Assembly: GCA_020205615.1 (NCBI GenBank)
Contig: CM035163.1
Span: forward strand, 41,798,189 to 41,862,188
Direction: 5' to 3'
From: Panax quinquefolius
Lineage: Eukaryota > Streptophyta > Magnoliopsida > Apiales > Araliaceae
DNA length: 64,000 bases
In this document: piece after piece, positions 33,741 to 45,364 of the stretch
How the letters are laid out: each line of letters begins with the position of its first letter
Position numbering within the stretch: position 1 is the first letter of the stretch
Made by a program: the position numbers and the translations under genes
The notes under the pieces: generated by a model
Told to the model about the DNA's origin: nothing
Database searches by the model: none
The model's input: only the letters and a program-made list of their open reading frames with translations

Positions 33741-35400
33741 AAGAAGTGGAATGATCAAACGAAAAAAAAAAAAGCGACTGTCTTCTTAATTACAGTATAG
33801 ATTTATACATCAAGTAAATAATTCTATTAAAGGTCATTCCAGTAAAAAGAAAGTATGGACTAACAAACTTGACTTTTTGGTAACAGATTTCATTTTCAAA
33901 TACAATTATATTAATGTCCAATACGCGTAACAGAAAGAACTTAAATGATGATAATACTTCCACAATACTCCTAATTTAGCTACGATTAATTCTCACAATA
34001 AGACATACGGAAATAAATGTGGATTCTAGAAGTTGTCTCATAGGGCCTACTTAAGGGTAGAATCATCTTCAATTTATAGTAGCTAAAAACGTAACTCTAA
34101 AGAATCTGATCCTCTTGCAGGTCCATTATACACCATTGACCATTGTAAGGCACCATATCAACTTCTTATTCATAATCTATGTGTATATTCGTATATATAT
34201 GTACAAACTTGTGGTCCTTCCATCAGCAGGAGTGCATAAGTATTTTATTAAGTAAAAAAGAGAACGAAAGAAAATATATTAATCAAGAAAAACACTTTAT
34301 GAACGTAAACTTCTAGATTTTAGATCCAAGGACTACTACACTCCTATAGAAAGGATACTATGCCAGATGCATAGTTACTCAATGCGAAAACTGTTAAGTA
34401 TCCAGCCTCATATACACATTTTAACCTATATTAACGTCATCACTTCCCTCAAATATATCGTCATTACAACATATGGAAATAATTATCATCAAATCAAGGG
34501 AGTTGGATCCTCTCCATCTAGATAATCCATTTATGTTCCATTCGCCTTTAAGAGCAATAACAATCATAATTTGAGAGAAACCTACCAAAATGTTTAAGTC
34601 CACTTAACATTCATGATTCCACTCGAATTAATGATTTTTATTATTAGTAAAGTCTAAATCCTTTTGCAAGATATCTGCCTAATATTAACACCAATTGCAG
34701 TTCAGCGTCTCTGAAACAAGAATTTCATATAACCAGAGTTATTTGACTTGTTTTCTTGCCCATCTTGTTCTTTTGCCTTTTTATATCATAACTTTTGTTT
34801 TTTATCTTTGCAATCTACAATACTTTGGCAAAAAAACCAAGATTTCTCATTCAACAACATATTGTTTCAATATGACAATAACTAGTGCAAGATAAAAGAG
34901 TACATGTGTACCACTTTCGGTAATTTGAACTTCAGTCATGGTATAAAACAAATAGGGTGCTAGTCTAATCAGCTCAAGTCCAGGTATGATCAGCATGTGG
35001 AATGGACCTTCTCCTAATATACATTTCTAACCTATTTAGAGAAACACAAAATACTGAAAACTCCATGCAAAATTTATTTAACATTAAGTACTTGAACTAT
35101 TAATCTGCATATGACAATACAAGTAAACCAAAATATAACTTAAACCAGCCACTTCCATAAGTTCTTAGCTTACTGAATTAAATTCATAACAAAATAAGCA
35201 AGAATCCTTATGGTTCCTGCAGTATTATTGATTCTCACATCACCAAATCAAAACCAATGCAAATAACAACAGAAAAAGAAACATTACTCAAAAACTACAT
35301 TCAGCGATGAAACAATGAGAAGATTAAGAACAGAGAACAAGCAAACAGATTCATGATCTAAAAAAAGAGTAAAAATTTGTCAAGAAACATTAAGTATCAA
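33741..35400. other. AT-rich intergenic sequence
   Basis: No domain-bearing ORF, RNA gene or clear repeat is seen on either strand. Frames of 60-70 codons here look random. Confidence 0.5.
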
Positions 35401-35800
35401 GATTGTCATGGCAGAAATTTAAATTTTGGTTTGCTACCTTTAGCAGAAGACATGTTGACAGACTGAGGCTGGCCTGAAATGAAATATAATAAAATTAGAT
35501 TAAACGACAATATCATTGGCTGGCCATGAATTGTCTTATCTGTAGGGTAGTAGATGCCCCCATTGTTTATGCCAAAAGAAAGGCGGCAAAGCCCAGCATC
35601 ATCGCTAGACCTTTGGAAGCAAGGATTGCATGCCTCCAACTTTGGCCCTGGAAAATGCAGGGGATATATCAATAGTATCCTCAAAAGGAAACTCCACAAG
35701 CTTCCAACTTGTATGATGGAAATTAAAGATATCCTTAATTTGATTCAATATAATTGTATCAACACGACGAAAACAGAATATAGAAATACTATTCAAGCTA
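35401..35800 (-). other. Candidate exons of an unrecognised minus-strand gene or gene fragment
   Basis: A minus frame at about 35655-35520 follows a good acceptor (TTTTCCAG/GGCC) and reads EACNPCFQRSS, LCRLSFGINNGG. A second acceptor (TTTCATTTCAG/GCC, near 35480) precedes a short end, SVNMSSAKGSKPKFKFLP and stop at about 35430. An overlapping frame to the right reads TSWKLVEFPFEDTIDI. The base composition is less AT-rich than the surroundings. I cannot name a family. It may be a gene relic. Confidence 0.25.
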
Positions 35801-36600
35801 TAGACACATAAATGTTATGAACTCCACGTAATAAATAAGCAGGCGGAAATAGTAAACACGTTTTCAATCAACTTTGAACATCTTCAACATAATATACCGA
35901 GTTCATTGACTTCATTCCATGAACTACGCCATTGAGCAACCTTAAGTAAACATATTCTTCAACAAATTACCACACTTGATCAAAATAAAGCCATTCTGAA
36001 TAAAAAGAAATAGTTATAACAGATTAATATAAATGTCTGTTGATCAAATAGTTATCTGCAGTTTATTATATGCAGCCACATGTAGAATGCACAATATTAT
36101 AGACTTCGAACTATCATATCAATAGTAGTGTTCATCAAACATAAAGACATATGCTTCAAGAATCAAGTTCCAAAACATGATTAGAGAGAGTAAGTAGTAG
36201 GCTACCTGGCACAAAATGGAAATACAAGTAATTTCTGTATCACTCGTATGTGTCACTTGCATGGACACATTGGGTTTTGAGAAAGTACAGACTGTTTCTT
36301 TCTACCGTAACCTATACATGGTGCACCAAACTTGTGCTTACAACTTAAGAGATACTCGGATCTTCATTACAAATTTTGACACAATATTACACAAAATGTA
36401 AAATTAAAAGTGAAGGACTGAATATGTTCATTACTTTGTACGAATTTGTTACATTGATTATGAAATTTACAAAATTGAACTGTCTGTGGGTTTGCGAAAG
36501 AGACAGTAGCTACGAAATGTAACATTTCATTTTACTTCTTACAAATTTGTTGGTCATTAGAGACAAGAAACCAGATCCTATAATAGAAAGAAAACAGAAA
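35801..36600. other. Spacer downstream of the Agenet/ENT gene
   Basis: It is AT-rich with no recognisable gene. It contains the 3' UTR of the minus-strand gene ending at 36619; no sharp poly(A) site can be fixed by eye. Confidence 0.4.
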
Positions 36601-36618
36601 ACGCCCTCCATTGACTGA

Positions 36619-38210
36619 CTATAAACTAACATTACCAGTTCCAGCAGATATTAGATTCTTCAGCTCCACTAAATGTTCATCATTAGAAATGTGCAGTGAA
36701 ATTCGTAGATTTGTCAATAATGCTTCTTTTTCCCAACTTAAGGGACCAGAAGCATATAATGCCTCCAGAGTGCAGCGGTAAGCATGCAACTCTAACCTAT
36801 GTATACTTGCTGCAACTTCCTCTTGGGGAGGAAGGGAACAACTCTCCTCTTCCCCTGAAACATGAAACGATTCTGCATTACTAGAAAGGCTATCTGTCTC
36901 CTGACATGAAACTGCTACCAAATGGGTGGAAAACTTAGTTGGACTCTTAGTAATAACACCACAACTACCAACAGAGCATGCATCACTATCAGAATCATTA
37001 TTTTCTGAGCCTCTTGAAATAGAACATCCAATTAAACCATTTAGTTTTCCTCTCTCCAGTTCATTATATCCATTTGTTCTATTGTTAAAGGAAGCATGCA
37101 TGTATTTTTCACCCAGATTTTTTCTTGGGTAAGCAACAGCATCTACCTTTTCCAGAACTGTGGCAGGAACAACTCGTTGCCTTCGAGCTTCGTTCTCAAT
37201 TACCCTGATTTTCCAAACGTTTCCAGTATGTTCTTTTAGAAGAGATGAGTCATAAGGTAATATTCTTTTCAGTGCCCTAGAAGTTGCTTTATGAGACCCC
37301 TGCAATCCATTGTCCTTCTGAACTGCTAAAAGTTCATCTTTGTCTTGCATTTTGACAGTTTGATTAGCTTGCACCGCCTGGAAGCTCATCCTCTGGTAAC
37401 AATTTGAAGTTGACAGCATACTAAATTTTGAATCTCCAAAACTTCCGAGTCCCTGTATACAGCATGTCAACGTATAATCAGATACGGTAAAAGTGAGTGT
37501 GTCTAGAACCTTCTTAAAACACATTAATGGGACATAAATAATATAAACTGAAACAAAGGCTATCAGAATGCATGATGAACTTGGGAGAAGTTTAAGGGTG
37601 CTAACAAACTAAAATACATGAAGACATTGATTATCCAAAATGCCAAAAGAATATAGAAAACACAAAATCAGATTTTAAACCCATCATAGCCTAACAACCT
37701 CAAAAGGCATGGAAAACAAATATGCAATGCCACTGATAGACTTCCCTGTTACGTAAATATATAAATGCACAATGGAAGCAATACAATTACTAAACACAAA
37801 TAAATTATTACCTTTCCCATCACAACCCACATGTCATCTTGCCAAGACTGCCGCACTCTGATGCTCAATTTGTTGACTCTGAGCTCGTGGGATAATCCAA
37901 GTAGCCTAACCATATAGTAGTCTCCACCATAAACTTGCAATACTGTGGCTATTTTCCATGAATCTTCATCAAATACCTCCACAACTTCTCCAGCCACCCA
38001 ACCCTCCACACCCTCCACAGGAGGAGGACAAGGCCGAATAACCTTCCTAGATACCCTCTCCACAACTAACTCGCTTGTCGTTGGGGGATAACAATCGCAT
38101 CTCACACTATAAGTATGCCCATTACCAGAAATAATTTCAGCACCGCGCCATGCTGTCAACGCCTCCTGTTTGTTCATCACCTCCACTTTGCTCCCTTTTT
38201 TGAATCTCAT
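36619..38210 (-). CDS. Agenet/Tudor-like and ENT domain protein, two coding exons
   Basis: Exon 1 is 38210-37812 (133 codons, MRFKKGSKVEV to WVVMGK, donor AAAG/GTAATA). Exon 2 is 37452-36619 (277 codons plus stop, acceptor TATACAG/GGACTC); both splice sites are phase 0, giving 410 residues. The N-terminus holds two Agenet/Tudor-like repeats (KGSKVEVMNKQEALTAWRGA; GWVAGEVVEVFDEDSWKIATV), a fold that binds methylated histone tails. The C-terminus is an ENT helical domain (IHRLELHAYRCTLEALYASG). The middle is basic then Ser/Asp-rich. Plants have a small family with this order, distinct from EMSY-like proteins where ENT is first. Probably a nuclear chromatin reader. Frames are intact and CAG/CTG are normal, so this looks like a live gene. 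Confidence 0.85.
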
Positions 38211-39145
38211 GGTGGGAACGAATCAAGTTATTCAAAAGTCAAAACCTGTCACAAACAGGAAATTAGAATTGTTTCCAATAGAGAAAAGACCCAAATCATT
38301 GAATACAATCAAAAAAAAATAAAAATGAACATCTAAAACTTTACATAGCTGAAGATTAAGAACTTGTATGAAGTTGTACTTGAAAATTAAAATCTCCTTT
38401 GAGCAAATCCCCTTTAAAAAAAATATCTAGGGTATCAAGGTCAAAGTAGCCTTAAATTCAAGGATCCAGAAAATCAACTAGTAACCTTTCCATAAGTTAT
38501 AAACCATTCAAATCTATTTCTATCCATAAAGATCTGTGTAGAAAAACCCACAATCCCAAAAGTACATGAAATAAACAAAATATATGGAAAATGCATTAAT
38601 ACCATAAACTGATTAGCAAACAAGCTACTAATTATCCTCCAGAAAACTTCACAAAATGAATTATAGAAAATATTAGCATAATAAATAATTGTAACACCAA
38701 AACCTTTCAAATACTTTCATGTAGCACAAAAACTGATCAATCAAACATTCAAGCTATTTAATTATATAAGATTATTTAAATTTTAAAAAGCCCCAAACTG
38801 ATATAGCATATAACAAACAAAAACAAAAGTACATAAAATAAAATCCACAATAATTGGAATTTTTTTTATAAATTTCGAAAACATTAGAATGAAAATCACA
38901 GAAAAAATAAACAATAAAAATTACAAATTCCACAAATAAAAGATGTTTCACCACAAATAAAGATGAATGATTGAGGATTCAAAACCCAAAATTGAGACCT
39001 ATAAATCAGAAATCACTCACCTTTTCCTTGAAATTTGTGCAAAATTTTGGTCTCAGCTAGCAATTTCTTTGTTCTTATGATCTCTGTTTCCTCTCACAAA
39101 CAACTTTGAATTTGTATTTTGTGTTCTAGGGTTTGTTTTGTGTAA
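38211..39145 (-). other. 5' UTR of the Agenet/ENT gene with an intron
   Basis: Upstream of the ATG a 35-base leader (38245-38211) follows an acceptor TTTGTGACAG/GTTTTG. A matching donor GAAAAG/GTGAGT lies at 39020, giving a 775-bp 5' UTR intron (38246-39020) of very high AT content. The first exon runs from 39021 to about 39145. Long leader introns are common in plant housekeeping genes and often raise expression. Splice sites are inferred from the sequence only. Confidence 0.6.
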
Positions 39146-39190
39146 GAAAATAAATGGTCACAAAAATAAAACTGTAAATATATACTTCTG
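39120..39190 (-). promoter_or_regulatory. Promoter region of the Agenet/ENT gene: TATA-like box and telo box
   Basis: On the minus strand a TATATATTT box lies at about 39175-39184, and AAACCCTAGAACACAAAA (39121-39138) holds a telo box AAACCCTA. Telo boxes near the start are frequent in plant genes for translation and chromatin. The position, 5' of the leader exon donor at 39020, fits a start site near 39145. Confidence 0.4.
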
Positions 39191-39399
39191 TGAGGGTATT
39201 ATCGACAAATCATTAGTTTAGTTAAATTTTAATCCACTAGAATTAAAGTTGCGTGATGCGCGTACCCCATTGTTACAGAACACCTAATTTGTGTTGGAGA
39301 TGGGAGTTTTGCAGATAAGATGATATTTCACGAGCGTAATGGAGCGTTAAGACACGCTCAGGTTGTTTGAAATTTGTTGTTATAAAGTATTTTTTTTTG

Positions 39400-39589
39400 A
39401 ATAATGTTACAGACACAAACTATTTATAAATATTTTATAAATTATTAATGTAATATATTTTATCTCAGCATATTGTGTGGGGCCGAAGACTACATTAAAA
39501 TAATTTGTTTATCAATATGCTGAAGTAGAGTATGACACTTTAACAATATATAAAATATTTATAAAATAATTTATGTCTCTAACATTATT
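39400..39589. mobile_element. Foldback MITE
   Basis: AATAATGTTACAGACACAAA at the left and its inverted copy ending at 39589 (TTTATGTCTCTAACATTATT) are about 42-bp terminal inverted repeats continuing through ATTTATAAATATTTTATAAA. Inside, TCAGCATATTG pairs with CAATATGCTGA, so almost all 190 bp folds into one hairpin around a GTGGGGCCGAAG loop region. It is non-coding. The flanks are T-rich and no certain target duplication is visible, so the superfamily is not assigned. Confidence 0.7.
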
Positions 39590-41345
39590 ATTATTTTTTC
39601 TTATTCTTTTTATAATATTTGACTGAAATTAAAATTTATGCACCCAGTAGCTTTTTTACCATTGATTGATGACAGGCTTGGTGTCATTCTTGATTGCTTT
39701 ATGGCCTTATTTTAGGGGAAAAAAGGAATATCTAATTTTCTATTTAGTTATTCAAACTTTAAAAGTATATTTAAATATTATATATATATATATATATATT
39801 ACATATATTCAATTGTTATATTATTAACTATATTATGTATTTTTGAAAATATAATATTAAAATATATTTTTGAGACATTTTAAAATCTATACCACATACA
39901 ATAAAAAAATAATATTACAATTGATATAAAAGGAATGTAGTGCTAATAATATTTCAATCCTAGTGATAACTTTGGGGTAAGGGATAACAAGTCAAGAGAG
40001 GAGTCAAGGGAAGCCGTACGGGAAACTTATTTATGTTATGCTTCCCCTTTTTGTATAGTACAAAATAAATTTTATCTCTAAACTATCATATTTTTTTTAA
40101 AAAAAACTAATAACACTAAAGTGTGGGTAGTTTTTGTGTGGCAATGAATGATTTTTTTTAAATAAAATTAATTTGATTTTTATTATGTACTAACCTATGG
40201 TCCTCCTTTCTGTCTATGAGGTAGGGTATAAAAATTTGTGAAGTTAGCATATAGAATTACTTACATGTCATGGCAAAGATTCTTGAAAGACTTCTCCCAT
40301 GGTTTCACCTTTTAAGTATAGGCAACTAATATTTTTCTATGTATTTTTGATACTTTCACATAATTTATAAATAAATATTTATTTGCAGTTAAGAAGAATG
40401 ATAAGAAAATCATGAACATAAAGTAGAATGCATAAATTAGATTTTTTACTTTTTGTTTATTTGTAGTTGTTAAGACTTTTCTATTACTTAACAAGTAAAT
40501 CATGTAACCTGAATAATATATTAATGATATTATTTATTATCATGAAATAGTGTTATGTCTTTACTTTGATATAACTTAGAATGGTTATAGATCTATTAAT
40601 CTGAATGAGGATATTGGTAATATGGACTAATCATGTTATTGCCCATACTTTGAATTTCAGTTAGATAGTAAAAATTAATACTTTATGGATTAAGAATTAT
40701 ATATCTGAATGAGGATATTGAATAACATTTTGAGTGCTGTAAAAACAGAGATCTAGCACCGATGAAGAAATCAAATTCATCGCAAGGTTCCTCTATTCCA
40801 AGTGCAAGTGTGTTATTAATATTGTGAATTTCAATACGAAGAGATATCTTTATAATGATATGTATCTAAGTGAGGGTATTGAATGATATTGAGAGTTCTG
40901 TAAGTACTGAGGTTACACTAATGAGCATTGGTAAGATGCCAAAATTATCGAAATGTGCCCCTCTGTTGCCAAGAACAATCTATGTTATTAATACCGTGAA
41001 CCTTGGATATATAGAAGTATAAAATGTTTGAATCTTAAGGTTAAAAATTGAATGGTATATATGGTGTTGTCCATGTATACGAGTATGATCTATAGGTTGA
41101 TATTTGTAAAAAGGATGAGATTGAGATCAAGTTACGATCTAGGGATTAAGTAAAAGAAATTTTTATATATTTGTCTGTAATAAACTAGTTCAACCAATTA
41201 TATGATTATGAGATCATTGATTAAGTTATGAAAAAATGTTATGTAAGATAATGCACAAAGTTTGTTGCGGTATGCACTCGAATGTTTGGATCTGTAAATT
41301 GAATTATCATAGAGTAAGAGAAGTTATATGAGAAAATAACTTCAC
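39590..41345. other. AT-rich intergenic sequence with diverged repeats
   Basis: There is a (TA)11-like run at 39778-39800. ATCTGAATGAGGATATTG recurs at 40600 and 40703, with a variant CTAAGTGAGGGTATTGAATGATATT at 40867, each followed by GAG-GCTGTAA-like text. This suggests an old tandem repeat with units of about 100-160 bp. No gene is seen. Confidence 0.45.
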
Positions 41346-41645
41346 TTAAAACTAAAAAGACACGTGCTTACTTGATACATAACATGTATTGTAACACACT
41401 AGATAATTTCTTTAAAAGGACATTAATGGTTTGGTGTTACAAGGACATTATGAGTATTTAGGCTATAATGTGAATTGGAGTTGGAATATGAGTAACAAAT
41501 ATATATACTCTCTATTGTAAAACCTTATGGAACTCAATAAATAACAAAAGGAACGCCGCTCCCGTGGACTACCCAAATTGGGGAACCACGTAAATCTCTG
41601 TGTTAATTATTTACTGTCATGTGCGTGTGTGATCTAATTCTAACA
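41346..41645 (+). repeat. 5' LTR of the Tnt1-like copia element
   Basis: The last 200 bp match 31260-31460 (GGACATTATG, GTTGGAATA, CTCTATTGTAAAA, CCCAAATTGGGGAACCACGT, GTGTGTGATCTAATTCTAACA). The end at 41645 is exact because the primer site follows. The start is set only by the 298-bp length of the other copy. Confidence 0.65.
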
Positions 41646-41648
41646 AAT

Positions 41649-41662
41649 TGGTATCAGAGCTC
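41649..41662 (+). promoter_or_regulatory. Primer-binding site, tRNA-iMet
   Basis: TGGTATCAGAGC starts three bases after the LTR end and is complementary to the 3' end of initiator tRNA-Met, the usual primer of plant copia elements. It is intact, in contrast to the damaged TATCGAGC of the chromovirus copies. Confidence 0.85.
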
Positions 41663-41689
41663 GGGTTGGATTGAACACACGAAGAACGA

Positions 41690-42652
41690 TGGCATCGAGT
41701 TTGTCCGTTATAAAGTTCGATGTGATGAAGTTTGACGGGACTGGAAATTTCGGACTATGACAACAGAGGGTAAAGGATCTGTTGGTGCAGTAGGGATTGG
41801 TGAAGGCGTTGAAGAAGAAATCAGTGACCATATCGACTGATAACTGGGATGAACTCCAGGCGAGGGCGGTGAGTACAATTCATTTGTGTCTTGCAGACGA
41901 GGTTATATATCACGTGATTGGTGATGAATTGCCATCGGGTGTATGGAGTAAACTGGAATCCAGGTATATGTCAAAGTCGTTCACAAACAAACTATTTCTG
42001 AAACAGAAGTTGTTTGGGTTAAAGATGATTGAGGGTTCCGAACTGATTTAACATATTCATACCTTCAATCAGATTATCAGCGATTTGCTAAGGATTGAGG
42101 TGAAATTCGAAGAGGAAGATTAGACGCTGATGTTGTTGTGTTTCTTACCGGGTTCCATGGAGAATCTTGTTACAACCCTCCTATGGGGAAAAGAGACTCT
42201 AAAATTGGAGGAAGTCACTTCTGCTTTAATGATGTTTAACTAGCGCAGGAAATAAACCGAGGGTGTTTCGGGTGAAGGGCTGGTGGCAAAAGGGGGAGAA
42301 CAACGTGGTAGAAAATTGGAAAAGGGAAAATCAGGAGTGCATGGGAAATCGAAGTCAAGGGGAAAGACTCCTAAACCAAAGAGTTTAAGTGTTTCATGTG
42401 TCATGAGACATGACACTACAAGAAATATTGTCTGTACAGGAAGAAGAATGAGGGAACGGGAACAGGGAAGAAAACAGAATCAGCGAAATCTGCAAATGTT
42501 GTGGAAGGGTCATCGGATGATGGGGATATGTTGTCGGTTTCAACAAACACAGACGTGACAAACTCTTGGATTCTAGATTCAGCATGTTCTTTTCATATGT
42601 CACCTAACAGGGAGTGGTTCGACACGTACAAGTCTGTGAATTGTGGTACTGT
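41690..42652 (+). pseudogene. Copia gag and start of protease
   Basis: It opens MASSLSVIKFDVMKFDGTGNF and continues as a UBN2-type gag (WSKLESRYMSKSFTNKLFLKQKLFGLKM open at 41797-42051, FNQIISDLL). Stops are at 41758, 41791, 42049 and 42121, several being TAG or TGA in place of Trp or Gln codons. After a basic KSRGKTPKPKS stretch a frame-shifted zinc knuckle follows (CHETGHYKKYC-like, 42400), then NSWILDSACSFHMSPNREWF, the protease start, with DSA where DSG is usual. Coding is cut at 42652 by the solo LTR and resumes as LIGNDAS at 45344. Confidence 0.75.
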
Positions 42653-45338
42653 TGTAAGACCCCAACTTTTTTGAATAAAGATTTAATTTTCTCTAAATGT
42701 CATTTTGAATAATAAGGTATGGATTTGATGTAATGTTATAGTTGTGGGTAATATTTATAAATTTTGCAAAGTAAGCAAGTTGTCATAAAATATTTGGTTG
42801 GTCGGGGAATATTCGTTTTATCAGGAAATATTCGTACGACGACACAATCATTGGTGGACCCCATAACAAAATTACTGTCGGATATAGAAAGCATAAATAA
42901 CCTTTTATAAAAATAACGACAAAATTTTTACCGTTAAACTGTTGAAATACCCAGTGATAAAAGTACAGTAATACACGTGGTTGCACAGTAGCACACGGTA
43001 TTGTACAGTATCTTTGATTATTGATGCTTACGTAAGAAGTAACTCAATTTTATTTAATTATTTCCACAGTAGTTGTTGCATAGTATCTCATATTATTGAT
43101 TCAATTATTGTCATAGTATCATTTGCACAATATTTTATATTATTAAATCAATAAATGAGACGACACAGTTATTTATATTATTATTTACATTATTGATAAT
43201 ATCTAGAAAGTTCTGTCGAAAAAGGGGTTAGGTCATCTAATTGCGCGCCAATAAGGAGAAGTCCTTATCGAAAAGCCCCCTCTTTTCTGGGAATGATATG
43301 GTTGTTAATATTGTGAGTTATAATATTAATAATGAATAATTGTTCAAAGATTAAAAATGTGTTTAGTCAAGTGATTTATGATAAATAAAAGGGGTTTGTC
43401 ATGAAGTATTTATTATAAATTTGACTTATTACATGGACCCCCACTTACTCATTTTTCAAAATCGTCAGTAGAAAGTTATCTCAGTTTTTGTTTTATATTG
43501 CATAGTGTTTCATAGTGCTATATATAGTACTGCATAGTGTTTGCATAGTACCCCGAATTTGTCCGTGATTTTTCTTCTGTTCACCCGTGATTTTCTAATT
43601 CAAATAGTACCCCGCCATTCTCCTATAAATATGATGTTTAATTTAGAAATAAAAATCACACCAGAATCAGAGAATTCTTCTTCTATAGTATTGAGCGTAT
43701 TTCTTTTGAGTTTAAGGAAACTTTAAGTGTTGCAAATAGTGCAAGTTTTCTTCAAGAATATCTCCGCTATACCAGTCGAAATTACTTTCCTTTTAAGGTA
43801 AGGAGTATTATTTATTTCATATTCATAAGAGATATTATTTCTCATATTCGTAAGGAATATTATTTTCGTTCAATATTCGTAAGGAATATTATTTTCGTTC
43901 AATATTCATAAGGGATATTATCTTCGTTCAATGTTCGTAAGGAATATTATCTTCCTTCAATATTCATAAGGAATTTTATTTTCGTTCAATATTCGTAAGG
44001 GATATTATTTTTGTTCAATATTCATACGAAATAATATTTTCTTCTATACTCTGTAGTATATAAGTAATATTATTTCGTTTTATATTCCTAATTCTACACT
44101 TATTTTGATAAGTATTGCTTCTATACTCCTTGAAATTAGTAGAATATCTTTAAAATTTGCGCTTCATCTAGTATCGTTCCACTGAAATATTTTTCTGAAC
44201 ATTCTTGTTAAATTTTAAGCTTTTCATGCCGGAGTACTATTCATGGACACAATTCATACATACGACACTATTCATACATACGGTACTATTCACAGGGTAC
44301 TATTCACGATAAAAATTGATTTCTTTTCAGTCCAAATTATTTTTGATACATGAATATCATTCTTGAATTTTACTCCACAAAGTAGTTATCATGTTGACAA
44401 TTTGGACATTCTTGAACTCTGGATAAATTAAATTATAAATCTTTAATATTTATCCTTGATCTCACTTAATTAAATTCTTATATCATTGTCATCATCTTCA
44501 TGCTTATATTGCGATGAAAGTCATCTTTGTCCCGTAGTGCATAGATGGACTATTGATGTGTATGATTATGACTAAAAATTATGTATCGGTATAATCATGA
44601 CCTATAATATTACAAATGATGTGGTAAAAGTCCTCATTGGCCTGTAGTGCATTGATGGACAGTTGTTTAGCATGATCATGACCATTGGTGATACTAACGA
44701 ATATCTTGGTCCGTAGTGTATGGATAATTTGATGATGTGGATATACTAACGAATATTCTTGGCCCGTAGTGCATGGATAATTCGATGATGTGGATTATTT
44801 ATTGAGTTGTGTTAGAGAGATAAAACATTGATGATGAACTTTTAAATCATAGAAGATAGTAGACATCATACTCTATTTGACTCTTCTAATGGATTGCTTG
44901 TTCCGCTGTAGTTAAACTTGTTGTCTATTGTATTCTATCAATTTTTATACTGTTGAAGACTAAGGATAATTTATTCTATATTATCTTAGTCATAATATTC
45001 TTTATTGGGCTAGTTGAGCTCACCCTTTTCTTTCATTGTTCTCTTCAGGAAATGAGAATATAGTTGGGACTAGTCAGGGAATGGAGTGATGGTCCAAGAT
45101 GGTTTCTATAGTAGTCCTTAATATTCTATAAAATAATGTGATAATAATTGTAATGAGGACTTTATTTGAATTTGGATATTGTCTACAAGACAATATTCGT
45201 ATTAAAACTCACAGCTTATGCTTTGTCGTATTCTGCACGACAGTTCAATAGTTGTATAAATGAAGTTGTATTTAAATTCTGTACCATGTATTTGGGGACT
45301 CAGAATGGGTTGTATGAACCTATTTTGGGGGCGTCACA
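42653..45338 (+). repeat. Solo LTR of a chromovirus (Tekay-like), with target duplication
   Basis: It is 2686 bp, TGTAAGACCCCAA to GGGGGCGTCACA, flanked by ACTGT on both sides (42648-42652, 45339-45343), so it inserted as a full element and lost its interior by LTR-LTR recombination. TATA box 43624-43632. It carries its own minisatellite (43795-44045) and the CCCGTAGTGCAT repeats (44520-44790) shared with LTR A. It is a different subfamily from B and D. Confidence 0.88.
43795..44045 (+). repeat. About 30-bp minisatellite in the solo LTR
   Basis: About seven units of ATTCGTAAGGAATATTATTT plus CGTTCAAT, some with ATTCATAAGGGATATT, start just after TTTAAGGTAAGGAGTATTATT. The place corresponds to the minisatellites in LTRs A, B and D, but the unit is unrelated. 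Confidence 0.8.
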
Positions 45339-45364
45339 ACTGTTCTAATTGGTAATGATGCTTC

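Larger units (their letters stand above)
41346..45364 (+). mobile_element. Tnt1-like copia element, 5' part, split by a solo LTR
   Basis: LTR end, primer site, gag and the first residues of protease run from about 41346 to 42652 and resume for about 20 bases at 45344-45364. They are split by the solo chromovirus LTR and cut on the right by a second copia element. Sequence and LTR agree with the 3' part at 29151-31460. The left LTR border is approximate because the first 80 bp are diverged. Confidence 0.75.

Noticed and set aside
41649..41662. tRNA gene at the initiator-Met match
   Set aside because: Only the 12-base primer complement is present, directly after an LTR.
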